Shown here piece by piece: positions 10,009-18,378 of a DNA stretch of 64,000 nucleotides (position 1 is the first letter of the stretch; the number at the start of each line of letters is the position of its first letter). The DNA comes from an actinobacterium SCGC AAA278-O22. GTDB lineage: Bacteria > Actinomycetota > Actinomycetes > Nanopelagicales > Nanopelagicaceae. The translations under genes and the position numbers were made by a program. Location of the stretch: positions 1 to 64,000 of the forward strand of contig AQUA01000001.1 in the NCBI GenBank assembly GCA_000372185.1. Direction: 5' to 3'. The notes below the pieces were generated by a model that worked only from the letters and a program-made list of their open reading frames with translations, was not told the DNA's origin and made no database searches.

Positions 10009-11328
10009 TTAGAGGACAGGCAAGTACTTATCTAATTCGTAGGCACTGACCTGACGACGATAGTCCTGCCACTCAGCGCGCTTATTACGTAGGAAGTAAT
10101 CAAATACATGCTCACCCAATGTCTCGCGGACTAGCTCGCTCTTTTCCATGACTTGGATTGCCTCTTCTAGATTTGATGGAAGCAATTGGTTATCCGTTGA
10201 TGGTTCAAGAACATATTTCTTCTCAATTCCCTTAAGTCCAGCTGCGACCATTACTGCGTAGGCAAGGTATGGATTGCAGGCAGAATCCGGAGAACGAAAT
10301 TCGATGCGCGTTGAATTCTCTTTATTGGGCTTATACATAGGAATACGCACAAGTGCGCCGCGATCATTGTGGCCCCAATTAATAATTGATGGAGCTTCTC
10401 CCCCACCTTGGAGGCGCTTATACGAATTAACCCACTGATTTGTAACTGCGGTGATTTCTGCAGCGTGCTTCAAGATTCCAGCAATAAATTGGCGACCCAC
10501 AGTTGAGAGATTGAGTTCGGCCTTATCGTCATAGAACGCATTCTTTTCGCCTTCAAAGAGTGAGACGTGAGTATGCATTCCAGAACCTGGGTGGTCGGTA
10601 AATGGCTTGGGCATAAAGGATGCATAGAAGCCTTGATTGAGAGCAACTTCCTTAATGACATGGCGGAAAGTCATGATGTTGTCTGCGGTGCTCAGCGCAT
10701 CTGCATAACGAAGATCAATCTCTTGCTGCCCAGGTGCACCTTCATGATGGCTAAATTCAACAGAGACGCCCATCGCTTCCAGCGAAGTAATCGCTTGGCG
10801 ACGGAAGTCATGGCCAACAACTGCTGGCGTGTGATCGAAGTAGCCACCTTGATCAACGGGAACTGGCGCGACACCTTTTTCAGGTTGTGATTTAAAGAGG
10901 AAGAATTCAATTTCCGGATGGGTGTAACAGGTGTAACCCATCTTGGCTGCCTTATCCAATGTACGGCGCAGAACATTGCGGGGATCGGCAGGAGATGCCT
11001 CACCGCTTGGCAGAGTAATGTCGCAAAACATGCGTGCAGCACCTTGTGCTTCAGCGCGCCACGGCAAGATAGTAAATGTTGCAGGATCTGGCTTAGCCAA
11101 CATATCGGATTCAAATTCGCGCGCAAATCCTTGAATCGCAGAACCATCGAAACCGATTCCTTCTTCAAAGGCGCTATCTAACTCAGCAGGTGCAATTGCT
11201 ACAGATTTCAGAGTTCCGAGAATGTCGGTAAACCATAAGCGGATAAACCGGATATCGCGTTCTTCAATCGTGCGAAGGACGAACTCTTGTTGCTTGCTGA
11301 TGTTCTCTGCTGGGGACATGCGCCCCAT
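10009..11328 (-). CDS. glnA: Glutamine synthetase, GlnA2-type
   Basis: It makes glutamine from glutamate, ammonia and ATP. The 439-residue length, the opening EFVLRTIEERDIRFIRLWFTD and the run SVEFSHHEGAPGQQEIDLRYAD match the actinobacterial GlnA2 form rather than the adenylylated GSI-beta GlnA1, and no NLYxLP adenylylation site is present. Active-site segments GSAIQGFAR, FMPKPFTDHPGSGMHTH and RIEFRSPDSACNPYLAYA are intact. The track start has an in-frame Met three codons in (MSPAEN), which could be the true start. It lies between nadE and heliorhodopsin in one orientation, suggesting nadE-glnA-heliorhodopsin co-expression. NadE also consumes glutamine. Confidence 0.95.
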   Translation of the reverse strand: MGRMSPAENISKQQEFVLRTIEERDIRFIRLWFTDILGTLKSVAIAPAELDSAFEEGIGFDGSAIQGFAREFESDMLAKPDPATFTILPWRAEAQGAARMFCDITLPSGEASPADPRNVLRRTLDKAAKMGYTCYTHPEIEFFLFKSQPEKGVAPVPVDQGGYFDHTPAVVGHDFRRQAITSLEAMGVSVEFSHHEGAPGQQEIDLRYADALSTADNIMTFRHVIKEVALNQGFYASFMPKPFTDHPGSGMHTHVSLFEGEKNAFYDDKAELNLSTVGRQFIAGILKHAAEITAVTNQWVNSYKRLQGGGEAPSIINWGHNDRGALVRIPMYKPNKENSTRIEFRSPDSACNPYLAYAVMVAAGLKGIEKKYVLEPSTDNQLLPSNLEEAIQVMEKSELVRETLGEHVFDYFLRNKRAEWQDYRRQVSAYELDKYLPVL

Positions 11329-11365
11329 CGTGCCAAAGTGAAGTTACGGCAGTGTTACAGAACTA

Positions 11366-11422
11366 GATTTCTCGCCACTTGGAAGTCAATATCTTCAGAC
11401 TTCTCGCCAGCTCGAAGTCATT
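11366..11422. repeat. 25-bp imperfect direct repeat at the nadE stop
   Basis: GATTTCTCGCCACTTGGAAGTCAAT (11366-11390) and GACTTCTCGCCAGCTCGAAGTCATT (11398-11422) are offset by 32 bases and differ at about five positions. The second copy encodes the NadE C-terminus (SSWREV); the first is a degenerate copy just past the stop, in the nadE-glnA gap. Confidence 0.7.
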
Positions 11423-13077
11423 GGCAGGCGGCGATCCTTACCGAATGCACGCTTAGAAACCTTCGTGCCAGGCGGGTATTGGCGCCGCTTATATTCTGCC
11501 TTGTCGACCATCGCAATAACGCGCATGACCAACTCTTTATCAAAGCCCGCTGCAATAAGTGCATCGCGCCCTAAATCGTCATCGACATAAGCCTTCAAAA
11601 CTTTATCGAGGATTTCATATTCAGGAAGTGAATCTGAATCTTTCTGATCAGGTCGTAATTCAGCAGATGGCTCTTTAGTGATCGAACGTTCAGGAATTGG
11701 CGGGACTTCACCAGCTTCTGCAGCTGCCCGATTGCGCCAACGTGCCAGCGCCCAGACATCGGTCTTATAAATATCTTTAATCGGCGCATATCCACCGACT
11801 GCATCTCCATATAAGGTCGAATATCCGCAGGCCAATTCAGATTTATTTCCGGTAGCAAGAACAAGATGGCCATGCTGGTTGGAAAGTCCCATCAAGGTAG
11901 TTCCACGAACACGCGCCTGCAGATTTTCCTCAGCCAGCCCCGTGAGCTCTACCTGAGTGCGGAAGGCATCGACCATCTTCTGAATTTCTACAATACGAAA
12001 ACCGAGGCCGGTGTTCTTCGCCATCAACTCAGCATCCTCAATGGAGTGGCCAGATGAATATTTACTTGGCATAGCAACGCCATGAACTCGATCCGGGCCA
12101 AGGGCATCAATGGCAAGGGCTGCTACAAGTGCAGAATCAATTCCGCCAGAAAGCCCAACAAGTACTGACTTAAATCCATTTTTGCCCACGTAATCGCGCA
12201 AGCCAACAACGATGGCGTTCCACATCTCTTCTTCATCGCCCAGACGGTGTGCAATGCCGGGAACGAGTGGCTTGGCGATGTCAACAGAATCTTCGGAAAT
12301 AATCACATCGGGCTTAGAAGTTCCTGTTGCAACATCAACATCAACAACCATGACGCCATCTTCAAATTGAGGAGCACGCGCAATGACGGCACCGTCGCTA
12401 TTGACCACGATGCTGTCGCCATCAAAGACCAAATCATCTTGGCCGCCTGTCATATTGACATATGCAAGTGGGGCTTTGGCTTCGCGAGCGCGTTTGGTAA
12501 CAAGAGCAAGGCGCACATCATCTTTAGCGCGTTCATATGGAGATCCATTGGGAACAATGACAAGCCCTGGATTGCGCGCTGCCAATTGAGAAGTAATTCC
12601 TCCATCAATCCAGAGGTCTTCGCAGATGGCGATACCCACATCAACTCCATGGATGCGAACTACCAATGTGGAATCGCCTGCCACAAAATTGCGGAACTCA
12701 TCGAAGACTCCGTAATTAGGTAGGTGGCATTTGGCATAGCGCGCTTTGACTTCGCCGCCTGCAATAACTGCGACCATATTCTGTGGCTTGACCACACCAT
12801 CATCAGAAACGACCTGATCGAGGTAGCCAACAATCGAAACAATCTTGCTATCTAATTCAGAGGCGAGCGCAGTTAAAGCGGATTTACTGGCCACCTGAAA
12901 AGAGGGGCGTAGCGCTAAATCTTCTACGGGATACCCGGTCAGAACCATCTCGGGGAAAATTGCGATATGCGCACCTGCGCCCACAGCCTGATCTACCGAT
13001 TGCTTAATCAGCGCTGCATTACCCGCTAGGTCGCCGACCGTAGGGTTGACCTGCGCAAGCGCCAATCGCAACTTCAT
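11395..13077 (-). CDS. nadE: Glutamine-dependent NAD+ synthetase
   Basis: It amidates deamido-NAD using glutamine. The N-terminal nitrilase-type glutaminase domain (about 1-260) has the Glu in AIFPEMVLTGYP, a Lys near residue 115 (AKCHLPNYGVFDE) and the Cys in GIAICEDLWIDGG. The C-terminal ATP-pyrophosphatase domain has the P-loop VGLSGGIDSALVAAL and GYAPIKDIYKTDVWAL. At 560 residues it is the two-domain form shorter than the mycobacterial type. It is upstream of glnA in the same direction, which links glutamine production and use. Confidence 0.96.
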   Translation of the reverse strand: MKLRLALAQVNPTVGDLAGNAALIKQSVDQAVGAGAHIAIFPEMVLTGYPVEDLALRPSFQVASKSALTALASELDSKIVSIVGYLDQVVSDDGVVKPQNMVAVIAGGEVKARYAKCHLPNYGVFDEFRNFVAGDSTLVVRIHGVDVGIAICEDLWIDGGITSQLAARNPGLVIVPNGSPYERAKDDVRLALVTKRAREAKAPLAYVNMTGGQDDLVFDGDSIVVNSDGAVIARAPQFEDGVMVVDVDVATGTSKPDVIISEDSVDIAKPLVPGIAHRLGDEEEMWNAIVVGLRDYVGKNGFKSVLVGLSGGIDSALVAALAIDALGPDRVHGVAMPSKYSSGHSIEDAELMAKNTGLGFRIVEIQKMVDAFRTQVELTGLAEENLQARVRGTTLMGLSNQHGHLVLATGNKSELACGYSTLYGDAVGGYAPIKDIYKTDVWALARWRNRAAAEAGEVPPIPERSITKEPSAELRPDQKDSDSLPEYEILDKVLKAYVDDDLGRDALIAAGFDKELVMRVIAMVDKAEYKRRQYPPGTKVSKRAFGKDRRLPMTSSWREV

Positions 13078-13099
13078 AGTTCAAGAGTATCGGGAGTAG

Positions 13100-13153
13100 C
13101 ATTAGCTGGAAGACCCGGGGACCTCGCACGAGGCTTCGAGGCAGGAGATAAAG
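13100..13153 (+). promoter_or_regulatory. GC-rich foldable leader of panB
   Basis: The 76 bases before panB hold CCTCG with two alternative CGAGG partners (in CCTCGCACGAGGCTTCGAGG), so two exclusive hairpins are possible, ahead of AGGAG. This is unlike the AT-rich gaps nearby. It could be a leader RNA or only promoter sequence; it was not matched to a known class. Confidence 0.3.
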
Positions 13154-13975
13154 ATGTCTACATCAACCACCCTTTATGGCGGTGCGTCCCACCGCCGCGT
13201 CACCATCCTCGATCTGCGCGCTGCCAAAGAGCGCGGCGAAAAATGGGCGATGCTCACGAGCTACGAACAGATGACTGCATCGATCTTCGATGAGGCGGGC
13301 ATCCCTGTCCTGCTCGTCGGCGATAGCGCTGGCAATAATTTCTTAGGAGAAGAGAACACCATCCCCGTCACCGTCGATGACCTGATTCCTCTTACCCGCG
13401 CAGTTGTGCGCGGATCCAAACGCGCACTTGTTATCGCCGACCTTCCCTTCGGTTCCTATGAATCATCTCCAGAACAAGCACTTGCTACATCAACTCGTTT
13501 CTTTAAAGAGGCAGGTGCGATGGGAGTTAAATTAGAAGGTGCCCACACTGCAACCATTGAAAAACTCACTTCGGTAGGTATTCCGGTCATGGGTCATCTA
13601 GGCCTTACTCCACAATCACTTCATCAACTCGGCGGCTATCGTGTGCAGGGTCGTACCGATGGAGATGCAATCTTTGAGGCGGCGCTCGCCCTCGAAAAAG
13701 CAGGTGCTTTTGCCATCGTTCTTGAACTTGTTCCAGCCGAGTTAGCTGCGCGAATTACAGCAGCGCTTTCAATTCCCACGATAGGAATCGGTGCAGGTTC
13801 TACCTGCGATGCCCAGGTGCTTGTCTGGACAGATATGGCTGGCTTTACCGCCAATCCCCCAAAACTTGCCAAGGCATATCGCAATCTGCGTCAGGAACTC
13901 TTCGACGCCACCCAAGAATTCGCGGAGGACGTTCGATCCGGAAAGTTTCCGTCAGCTGCGCAAACTTTCCACTAG
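13154..13975 (+). CDS. panB: 3-methyl-2-oxobutanoate hydroxymethyltransferase
   Basis: It transfers a hydroxymethyl group from methylene-tetrahydrofolate to 2-ketoisovalerate, giving ketopantoate for pantothenate and CoA synthesis. The TIM barrel shows MLTSYEQMTASIFDEAGIP, LLVGDSAGNNFLG with metal and substrate contacts, DLPFGSYE, GVKLEGA and TIGIGAGSTCDAQVLVWTD. The length of 273 is standard. AGGAG lies before the ATG. The MFS gene follows after nine bases. Confidence 0.96.
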   Translation: MSTSTTLYGGASHRRVTILDLRAAKERGEKWAMLTSYEQMTASIFDEAGIPVLLVGDSAGNNFLGEENTIPVTVDDLIPLTRAVVRGSKRALVIADLPFGSYESSPEQALATSTRFFKEAGAMGVKLEGAHTATIEKLTSVGIPVMGHLGLTPQSLHQLGGYRVQGRTDGDAIFEAALALEKAGAFAIVLELVPAELAARITAALSIPTIGIGAGSTCDAQVLVWTDMAGFTANPPKLAKAYRNLRQELFDATQEFAEDVRSGKFPSAAQTFH

Positions 13976-13984
13976 TTTGGTCTG

Positions 13985-15253
13985 GTGGCTAAATTCGCAA
14001 TCGACCTGACTCCGCTGAAGAAGTATCCAGATTTCCGAAATCTCTGGACTGCGGGGCTCGTTTCCTACTTCGGGTCGATGATCACCTACGTTGCAATGCC
14101 CTTTCAACTGAAAGAGTTGACCGGTTCATATATCGCAGTGGGCGCTTTAGGTGTTGTCGAAATCGTTCCACTCATCATCTTCGGCCTCTACGGAGGCGTG
14201 CTGGCTGACTCGGTCAACCGCAAGAAGATGGTCTGGGCAACTGAAGCTGGCGCACTCATCTTGGTGCTCGTGCTACTGGGCAATTCGCTGATGGGTAGCC
14301 CTACAACGTTAGCTATCTATCTGGTTGCAGCGCTCTTCGCCGTCGTCGATGGACTTCAACGCCCCAGCATGGATGCGATGTTGCCCAGACTAGTGAGCCA
14401 TGAAGATCTACCCGCCGCGAGTGCGCTCTTAAGTCTGCGTTGGCAAGTGGGAGTAATCGTTGGGCCAACAGTCGGTGGAATTATTTTTTCAACCATGTCA
14501 GTCAGCGCCGGGTTTATGGTTGATATCGCAACATACATTCTCTCTCTCATTTTTCTTTCGCGAGTTCGTTCTATCCCTCCTTCAAAAGAGGCTGAAAAGC
14601 CATCTCTGGCAGCGTTATTTGATGGTGTGAAATATGCGCTGAAGCGCCAAGATTTACTAGGCACCTACATTATTGATCTCGCTGCAATGACACTTGCTAT
14701 GCCGATGGCGCTCTATCCATTTTGGGCAGATCAATTAGATGCACCGTGGGCACTTGGATTTTTCTATGCCGCCATCACAGTCGGTTCAGTCTGCGTCACT
14801 CTGACTTCCGGATGGACGCGCACCTATCGCTATCACGGTCGAGCTGTAATTTTGGCGGCGATGGGTTGGGGTCTTGCCATCGCAGCAGCGGGGCTGAGCC
14901 ACTCACTGATTCTTGTCCTTCTCTTTCTGACAATCGCCGGGGCATCGGACATGGTCAGCGCCCTCTTCCGTGGAAATATTTGGAACCAGACCATCCCTGA
15001 TCACTTCCGCGGACGACTTGCTGGAATCGAATTACTTTCCTACTCAGTAGGTCCGTTAGCCGGACAACTTCGCGCAGCTTCGATGGCCGCTGCTACTACA
15101 TTGTCGATTTCGGTAACTTCTGGAGGGCTGATGTGCGTCCTAGTGGTCGCTTTTCTGGCGCTTTTCTTGCCGAAAATGTGGAAATACGACGTCCAAACCA
15201 ACGAATTTGCCGTTCGAGAGCGAGAAATTCGCAAAAATCGGGAAAATTCCTAA
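13985..15253 (+). CDS. MFS transporter (EntS-like exporter)
   Basis: A 422-residue, 12-helix major facilitator. The opening YPDFRNLWTAGLVSYFGSMITYVAMPFQ and the motif LYGGVLADSVNRKKM between helices 2 and 3 place it with EntS/MFS_3-type exporters of siderophores or drugs; the substrate is unknown. It begins at GTG nine bases after panB, probably by translational coupling. The C-terminal tail is basic and cytosolic. Confidence 0.85.
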   Translation: MAKFAIDLTPLKKYPDFRNLWTAGLVSYFGSMITYVAMPFQLKELTGSYIAVGALGVVEIVPLIIFGLYGGVLADSVNRKKMVWATEAGALILVLVLLGNSLMGSPTTLAIYLVAALFAVVDGLQRPSMDAMLPRLVSHEDLPAASALLSLRWQVGVIVGPTVGGIIFSTMSVSAGFMVDIATYILSLIFLSRVRSIPPSKEAEKPSLAALFDGVKYALKRQDLLGTYIIDLAAMTLAMPMALYPFWADQLDAPWALGFFYAAITVGSVCVTLTSGWTRTYRYHGRAVILAAMGWGLAIAAAGLSHSLILVLLFLTIAGASDMVSALFRGNIWNQTIPDHFRGRLAGIELLSYSVGPLAGQLRAASMAAATTLSISVTSGGLMCVLVVAFLALFLPKMWKYDVQTNEFAVREREIRKNRENS

Positions 15254-15478
15254 CTCTCAATCAAGAATTGAACTTTTTCGCCATGATTTCGGCGAGATGT
15301 GCCAGAAAAATAGTTATCGAAATTGCGAAACAGCACAAAAAAATATAAAAAATAATCTGCGACACGCACTGCAATTTTTCTCACAATGTAGTGGTAATTC
15401 TTTCAATATTCCGTCACACTTATCCACGAAACAGGTTTGGGTGACGGATCCGAACCCTTCCGATTAGGAGATAAACAC
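15254..15478 (+). promoter_or_regulatory. AT-rich upstream region of the histone-like gene
   Basis: The 225-bp gap is strongly A/T-rich in its first two thirds with runs of A and T. It ends with an inverted repeat CCGTCAC (15411-15417) / GTGACGG (15441-15447). Between the arms is TTATCCACG, one base from a DnaA box; a single site does not make an origin. No further gene is seen. Confidence 0.4.
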
Positions 15479-15781
15479 ATGGCTGCAGCTAAGAAATCTG
15501 CTCCAAAGAAGCGCCGTAAGAAGGCTGCTGCACCAGCAGCACCTAAGAAGCGTCGTAAGAAGGCAGCTGCAACAGCAGCTCCAAAGAAGCGCCGCAAGAA
15601 GGCAGCTGCTAAGAAGGCAGCTCCAAAGCGCCGTAAGAAGGCAGCTGCTAAGAAGGCAGCTCCAAAGCGTCGTAAGAAGGCAGCTGCTAAGAAGGCAGCT
15701 CCAAAGCGCCGTCGTAAGAAGGCAGCAGCTCCAGCAGCTGCTCCAAAGCGCCGCCGTCGTAAGAAGGCAGCAGCTAAGTAA
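15479..15781 (+). CDS. Histone H1-like Lys/Arg/Ala-repeat DNA-binding protein
   Basis: A 100-residue protein made almost only of Lys, Arg, Ala and Pro. Six to seven units of the type APKKRRKKAAA(K) are seen, with Arg count rising towards the C-terminus (KRRRRKK). It has no HU domain, so it resembles a free-standing version of the basic tail of mycobacterial HupB or histone H1. It should bind nucleic acid non-specifically and may compact the nucleoid. The track start 14 codons earlier lacks a ribosome site; TAGGAG lies eight bases before the ATG used here. A strong terminator follows. The DNA itself is a degenerate tandem repeat, so unit number may vary between strains. Confidence 0.85.
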   Translation: MAAAKKSAPKKRRKKAAAPAAPKKRRKKAAATAAPKKRRKKAAAKKAAPKRRKKAAAKKAAPKRRKKAAAKKAAPKRRRKKAAAPAAAPKRRRRKKAAAK

Positions 15782-15796
15782 TTCATTACTTATATA

Positions 15797-15827
15797 AAAC
15801 CCCGCCAGGAAACTGGCGGGGTTTTTT
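15797..15827 (+). terminator. Strong intrinsic terminator
   Basis: CCCCGCCA-ggaaac-TGGCGGGG followed by TTTTTT and preceded by AAAA. It ends the histone-like gene and, through the A-run, may also serve marR from the other strand. Confidence 0.95.
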
Positions 15828-15831
15828 ATGT

Positions 15832-15870
15832 AATCTTCTAGATCAATCTTCTAGATCAGTCTTCTAGTGG
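15832..15870. repeat. 13-bp tandem repeat at the marR stop (3 units)
   Basis: Two exact AATCTTCTAGATC units and a third with changes (AGTCTTCTAGTGG). The third encodes the last residues and stop of MarR (LED-stop), so the two others are downstream copies of the gene's end. Confidence 0.85.
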
Positions 15871-16338
15871 ATTCTCTTTCAATGAATCTGTCACACGTTC
15901 AAAAATTTCAGCAAGAACCTTCTGATCCTCTTTCGTCAGGTGATCGATAAATCGAGTGCGCACGCTATGAACATGATCTGGGGCAGCGGCCACAATCGCC
16001 TTCCATCCTTTAGCGGTCATCACCGCAAAGTAGCCTCGCTTATCAACGGGGCAGGCTTCGCGCTTTACCCAGCCAGCCTTCTCCATCACCTTAATTCTGT
16101 GCGAAAGCCGCGACCTTGAGAGCATGGACTGTTCAGCTAATTCACTCATTCGCATTCGACGTTCCGGGGCTTCGCTCAATTGAGCTAAGACTTCATAATC
16201 TGCCATCGAAAGTTCATGGTCATCGAGATCATAATCAAGGGCTTCCAGGAGACGTCGGCTAGCGATGATGTAGCGGCGCCAAGCCTTCATTTCGACAGGG
16301 TTTAACCAGCGTGGTGTTGTAGCGTTTTGCCCTGCCAT
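15856..16338 (-). CDS. MarR-family transcriptional regulator
   Basis: About 160 residues with the winged helix centred on MRMSELAEQSMLSRSRLSHRIKVMEKAGWVKRE and a wing at CPVDKRGYFAVMTAKG. Ligand unknown. ATG at 16338 is preferred over the track's GTG two codons earlier. It is divergent from the M13 peptidase, and a 14-bp palindrome in the gap is a likely autoregulatory site that could also control the peptidase. Confidence 0.9.
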   Translation of the reverse strand: MAGQNATTPRWLNPVEMKAWRRYIIASRRLLEALDYDLDDHELSMADYEVLAQLSEAPERRMRMSELAEQSMLSRSRLSHRIKVMEKAGWVKREACPVDKRGYFAVMTAKGWKAIVAAAPDHVHSVRTRFIDHLTKEDQKVLAEIFERVTDSLKENPLED

Positions 16339-16355
16339 GCGCACAAGTGTACGGC

Positions 16356-16389
16356 AGAAGTAGAATATGTTGAACTTTCAACTACTTCT
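16356..16389. promoter_or_regulatory. Nested palindromic operator between marR and M13 peptidase
   Basis: A perfect 14-bp palindrome GTTGAA-CT-TTCAAC (16369-16382) lies inside outer arms AGAAGTAG (16356-16363) / CTACTTCT (16382-16389). The inner element has the TTGAA-N2-TTCAA form common for MarR proteins. TAGAAT at 16361 could be a -10 box under the operator. Confidence 0.7.
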
Positions 16390-16409
16390 CTTTTAGCGAA
16401 TTGGATGAC

Positions 16410-18362
16410 ATGACTCTCACTTCAGGAATCGATAGCGCCTCACTTGACCCCCTCGTTCGCCCCCAGGATGACCTCTTTCGCCACTACAACGGCAAGTGGA
16501 TTCGCGAGTACGAGATGCCAGCTGATCGTTCCAGCGATGGAATCTTTCGCAAACTTCATGATGAGGCAGAAGAGCGAGTTCGCCAGATCATTGAGACCTC
16601 CTCGGGTACAGGTGAAGCCCAAAAAATCGGCGATCTCTACAAATCATTTATGGGTACCGATGCCATTAAGGCGCGTGGAATTTCTCCGATAGTCGATGAC
16701 TTAGCCGCTATTGATCGAATCACCAATCTCAACGAATTTATCTCTGTCATGGCGCGGCTAGAAATGCGCGGTATTGGCGGAATCTTTGGGGCAGCGATCT
16801 ACCCCGATGCGATGGATTCCAATACCAATATTCTCTATATCGGCCAGGGTGGGCTCTCCCTCCCTGATGAGTCCTATTACCGCGAAGAACAATTCGCCTC
16901 TATCCGCACTGCTTTTCTTGATCACGTTGCAAAGATGTGTGCACTCGTTGGAATCGACAATGGCGGCGATGTCGCCTCAATGATTCTCGCCCTTGAAACT
17001 GAAATCGCATCCCACCATTGGGATCAAGTCAATGACCGCGACGCCACCTTGACCTATAACAAGTACAGCCGGGCAGAGCTTGAAACCCTTGCCCCACACT
17101 TCTCATTTGATACCTGGGCTATACATGCAAAGGTGCCAGCCAAAGCCTTCGAATCGCTCGTCGTCTGCGAACCTTCTTTCTTCGAATCAGTCTCTGCGAT
17201 GTTCGCAAACTTTGAAGCCAACCGCGATTCATGGATTGCCTGGCTCAAACTCAATCTCGTATCGGCGAGCGCTGCATTTCTCACCGACGATATCGTTCAG
17301 CAGAACTTTGAGTTCTATGCCAAGACTCTCTCCGGTACTCCACAAATCCGCGATCGCTGGAAGCGCGGAGTTTCGGTGACCCAAGGCGCGCTCGGTGAAG
17401 CAATCGGCAAGGTCTATGTCGAAAAGTATTTCCCGGCTCGCGCCAAAGAAGAGATGAAGATTTTGGTGGATTACCTCCTTGAGGCATATCGCTTAAGCAT
17501 TCTCGAACTTCCCTGGATGTCTGATGCCACTAAAGAGAAGGCGCTGGAAAAGTTACAGAAGTTCACTCCCAAGATTGGTTATCCCGATAAGTGGCGTGAT
17601 TACTCCACACTAGAAATTTCTGCCGACGATCTGATTGGCAATCTCTGGCGCATTGCTGAATTCGATCATGCCTATGCCATCGCCAAGATTGGCGCTCCTG
17701 TCGATCGCGACGAGTGGCATATGACGCCGCAAACGGTCAATGCCTATTACAACCCACTTGCCAATGAAATCGTCTTCCCTGCAGCAATTTTGCAGCCACC
17801 ATTCTTTGATCTCGATGCCGAAATGGCTGCCAACTACGGCGGAATCGGAGCAACGATCGGCCATGAAATCGGCCATGGCTTTGATGACCAAGGTTCTAAA
17901 TATGATGGCGATGGAAATATGGTCGATTGGTGGACCAGCGAAGACCGTGCCAAGTTTGAAGAGCTCACAAGTGTCTTAGTTAAACAATTCGATGCGCTCT
18001 CGCCCGAGAGCACACCCGATATCCACGTCAACGGCGCCTTTACCTTGGGTGAGAACATCGGAGACTTAGGCGGCCTCGCCATCGCCTATAAGGCATACCA
18101 ATTAGCGCTTCAAGGCAAAGAGAGCCCTGTTATCGATGGTTTTACGGGTGATCAACGCTTCTTCCTTTCTTATGCACATTCTTGGCGCAATAAGAACCGC
18201 CCCGAAGAAGTGCGCCGTCGCATCGCTATCGACCCACACTCCCCTGATGAGTTCCGCTGTAACCAGATTGTCCGCAATGTCCAAGAGTTCTATGACGCCT
18301 TCGGTGTGACCGAAAAAGATCAGCTCTGGCTAGCGCCTACAGAGCGCGTCCGGATTTGGTGA
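16410..18362 (+). CDS. M13-family zinc metallopeptidase (neprilysin-like)
   Basis: About 650 residues with the zinc site TIGHEIGHGFDDQGSKYD, the downstream third ligand in LGENIGDLGGL, and the substrate-binding NAYYNPLANEIVFPA, all in the C-terminal third as in PepO/neprilysin. No signal peptide or transmembrane helix is seen, so the enzyme is probably cytoplasmic and degrades peptides. ATG is chosen over a TTG three codons upstream. It lies opposite marR across a palindrome. Confidence 0.93.
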   Translation: MTLTSGIDSASLDPLVRPQDDLFRHYNGKWIREYEMPADRSSDGIFRKLHDEAEERVRQIIETSSGTGEAQKIGDLYKSFMGTDAIKARGISPIVDDLAAIDRITNLNEFISVMARLEMRGIGGIFGAAIYPDAMDSNTNILYIGQGGLSLPDESYYREEQFASIRTAFLDHVAKMCALVGIDNGGDVASMILALETEIASHHWDQVNDRDATLTYNKYSRAELETLAPHFSFDTWAIHAKVPAKAFESLVVCEPSFFESVSAMFANFEANRDSWIAWLKLNLVSASAAFLTDDIVQQNFEFYAKTLSGTPQIRDRWKRGVSVTQGALGEAIGKVYVEKYFPARAKEEMKILVDYLLEAYRLSILELPWMSDATKEKALEKLQKFTPKIGYPDKWRDYSTLEISADDLIGNLWRIAEFDHAYAIAKIGAPVDRDEWHMTPQTVNAYYNPLANEIVFPAAILQPPFFDLDAEMAANYGGIGATIGHEIGHGFDDQGSKYDGDGNMVDWWTSEDRAKFEELTSVLVKQFDALSPESTPDIHVNGAFTLGENIGDLGGLAIAYKAYQLALQGKESPVIDGFTGDQRFFLSYAHSWRNKNRPEEVRRRIAIDPHSPDEFRCNQIVRNVQEFYDAFGVTEKDQLWLAPTERVRIW

Positions 18363-18378
18363 AGGTAGAATCCTGAGT

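Noticed and set aside
15420-15428. DnaA-like box as part of a replication origin
   Set aside because: A single imperfect box without dnaA, dnaN or a box cluster does not support an origin.
15403-15786. 127-residue Ala/Arg/Phe-rich ORF on the minus strand
   Set aside because: It is the antisense shadow of the Lys/Arg/Ala repeat gene; it has no ribosome site and runs through the other gene's terminator side.
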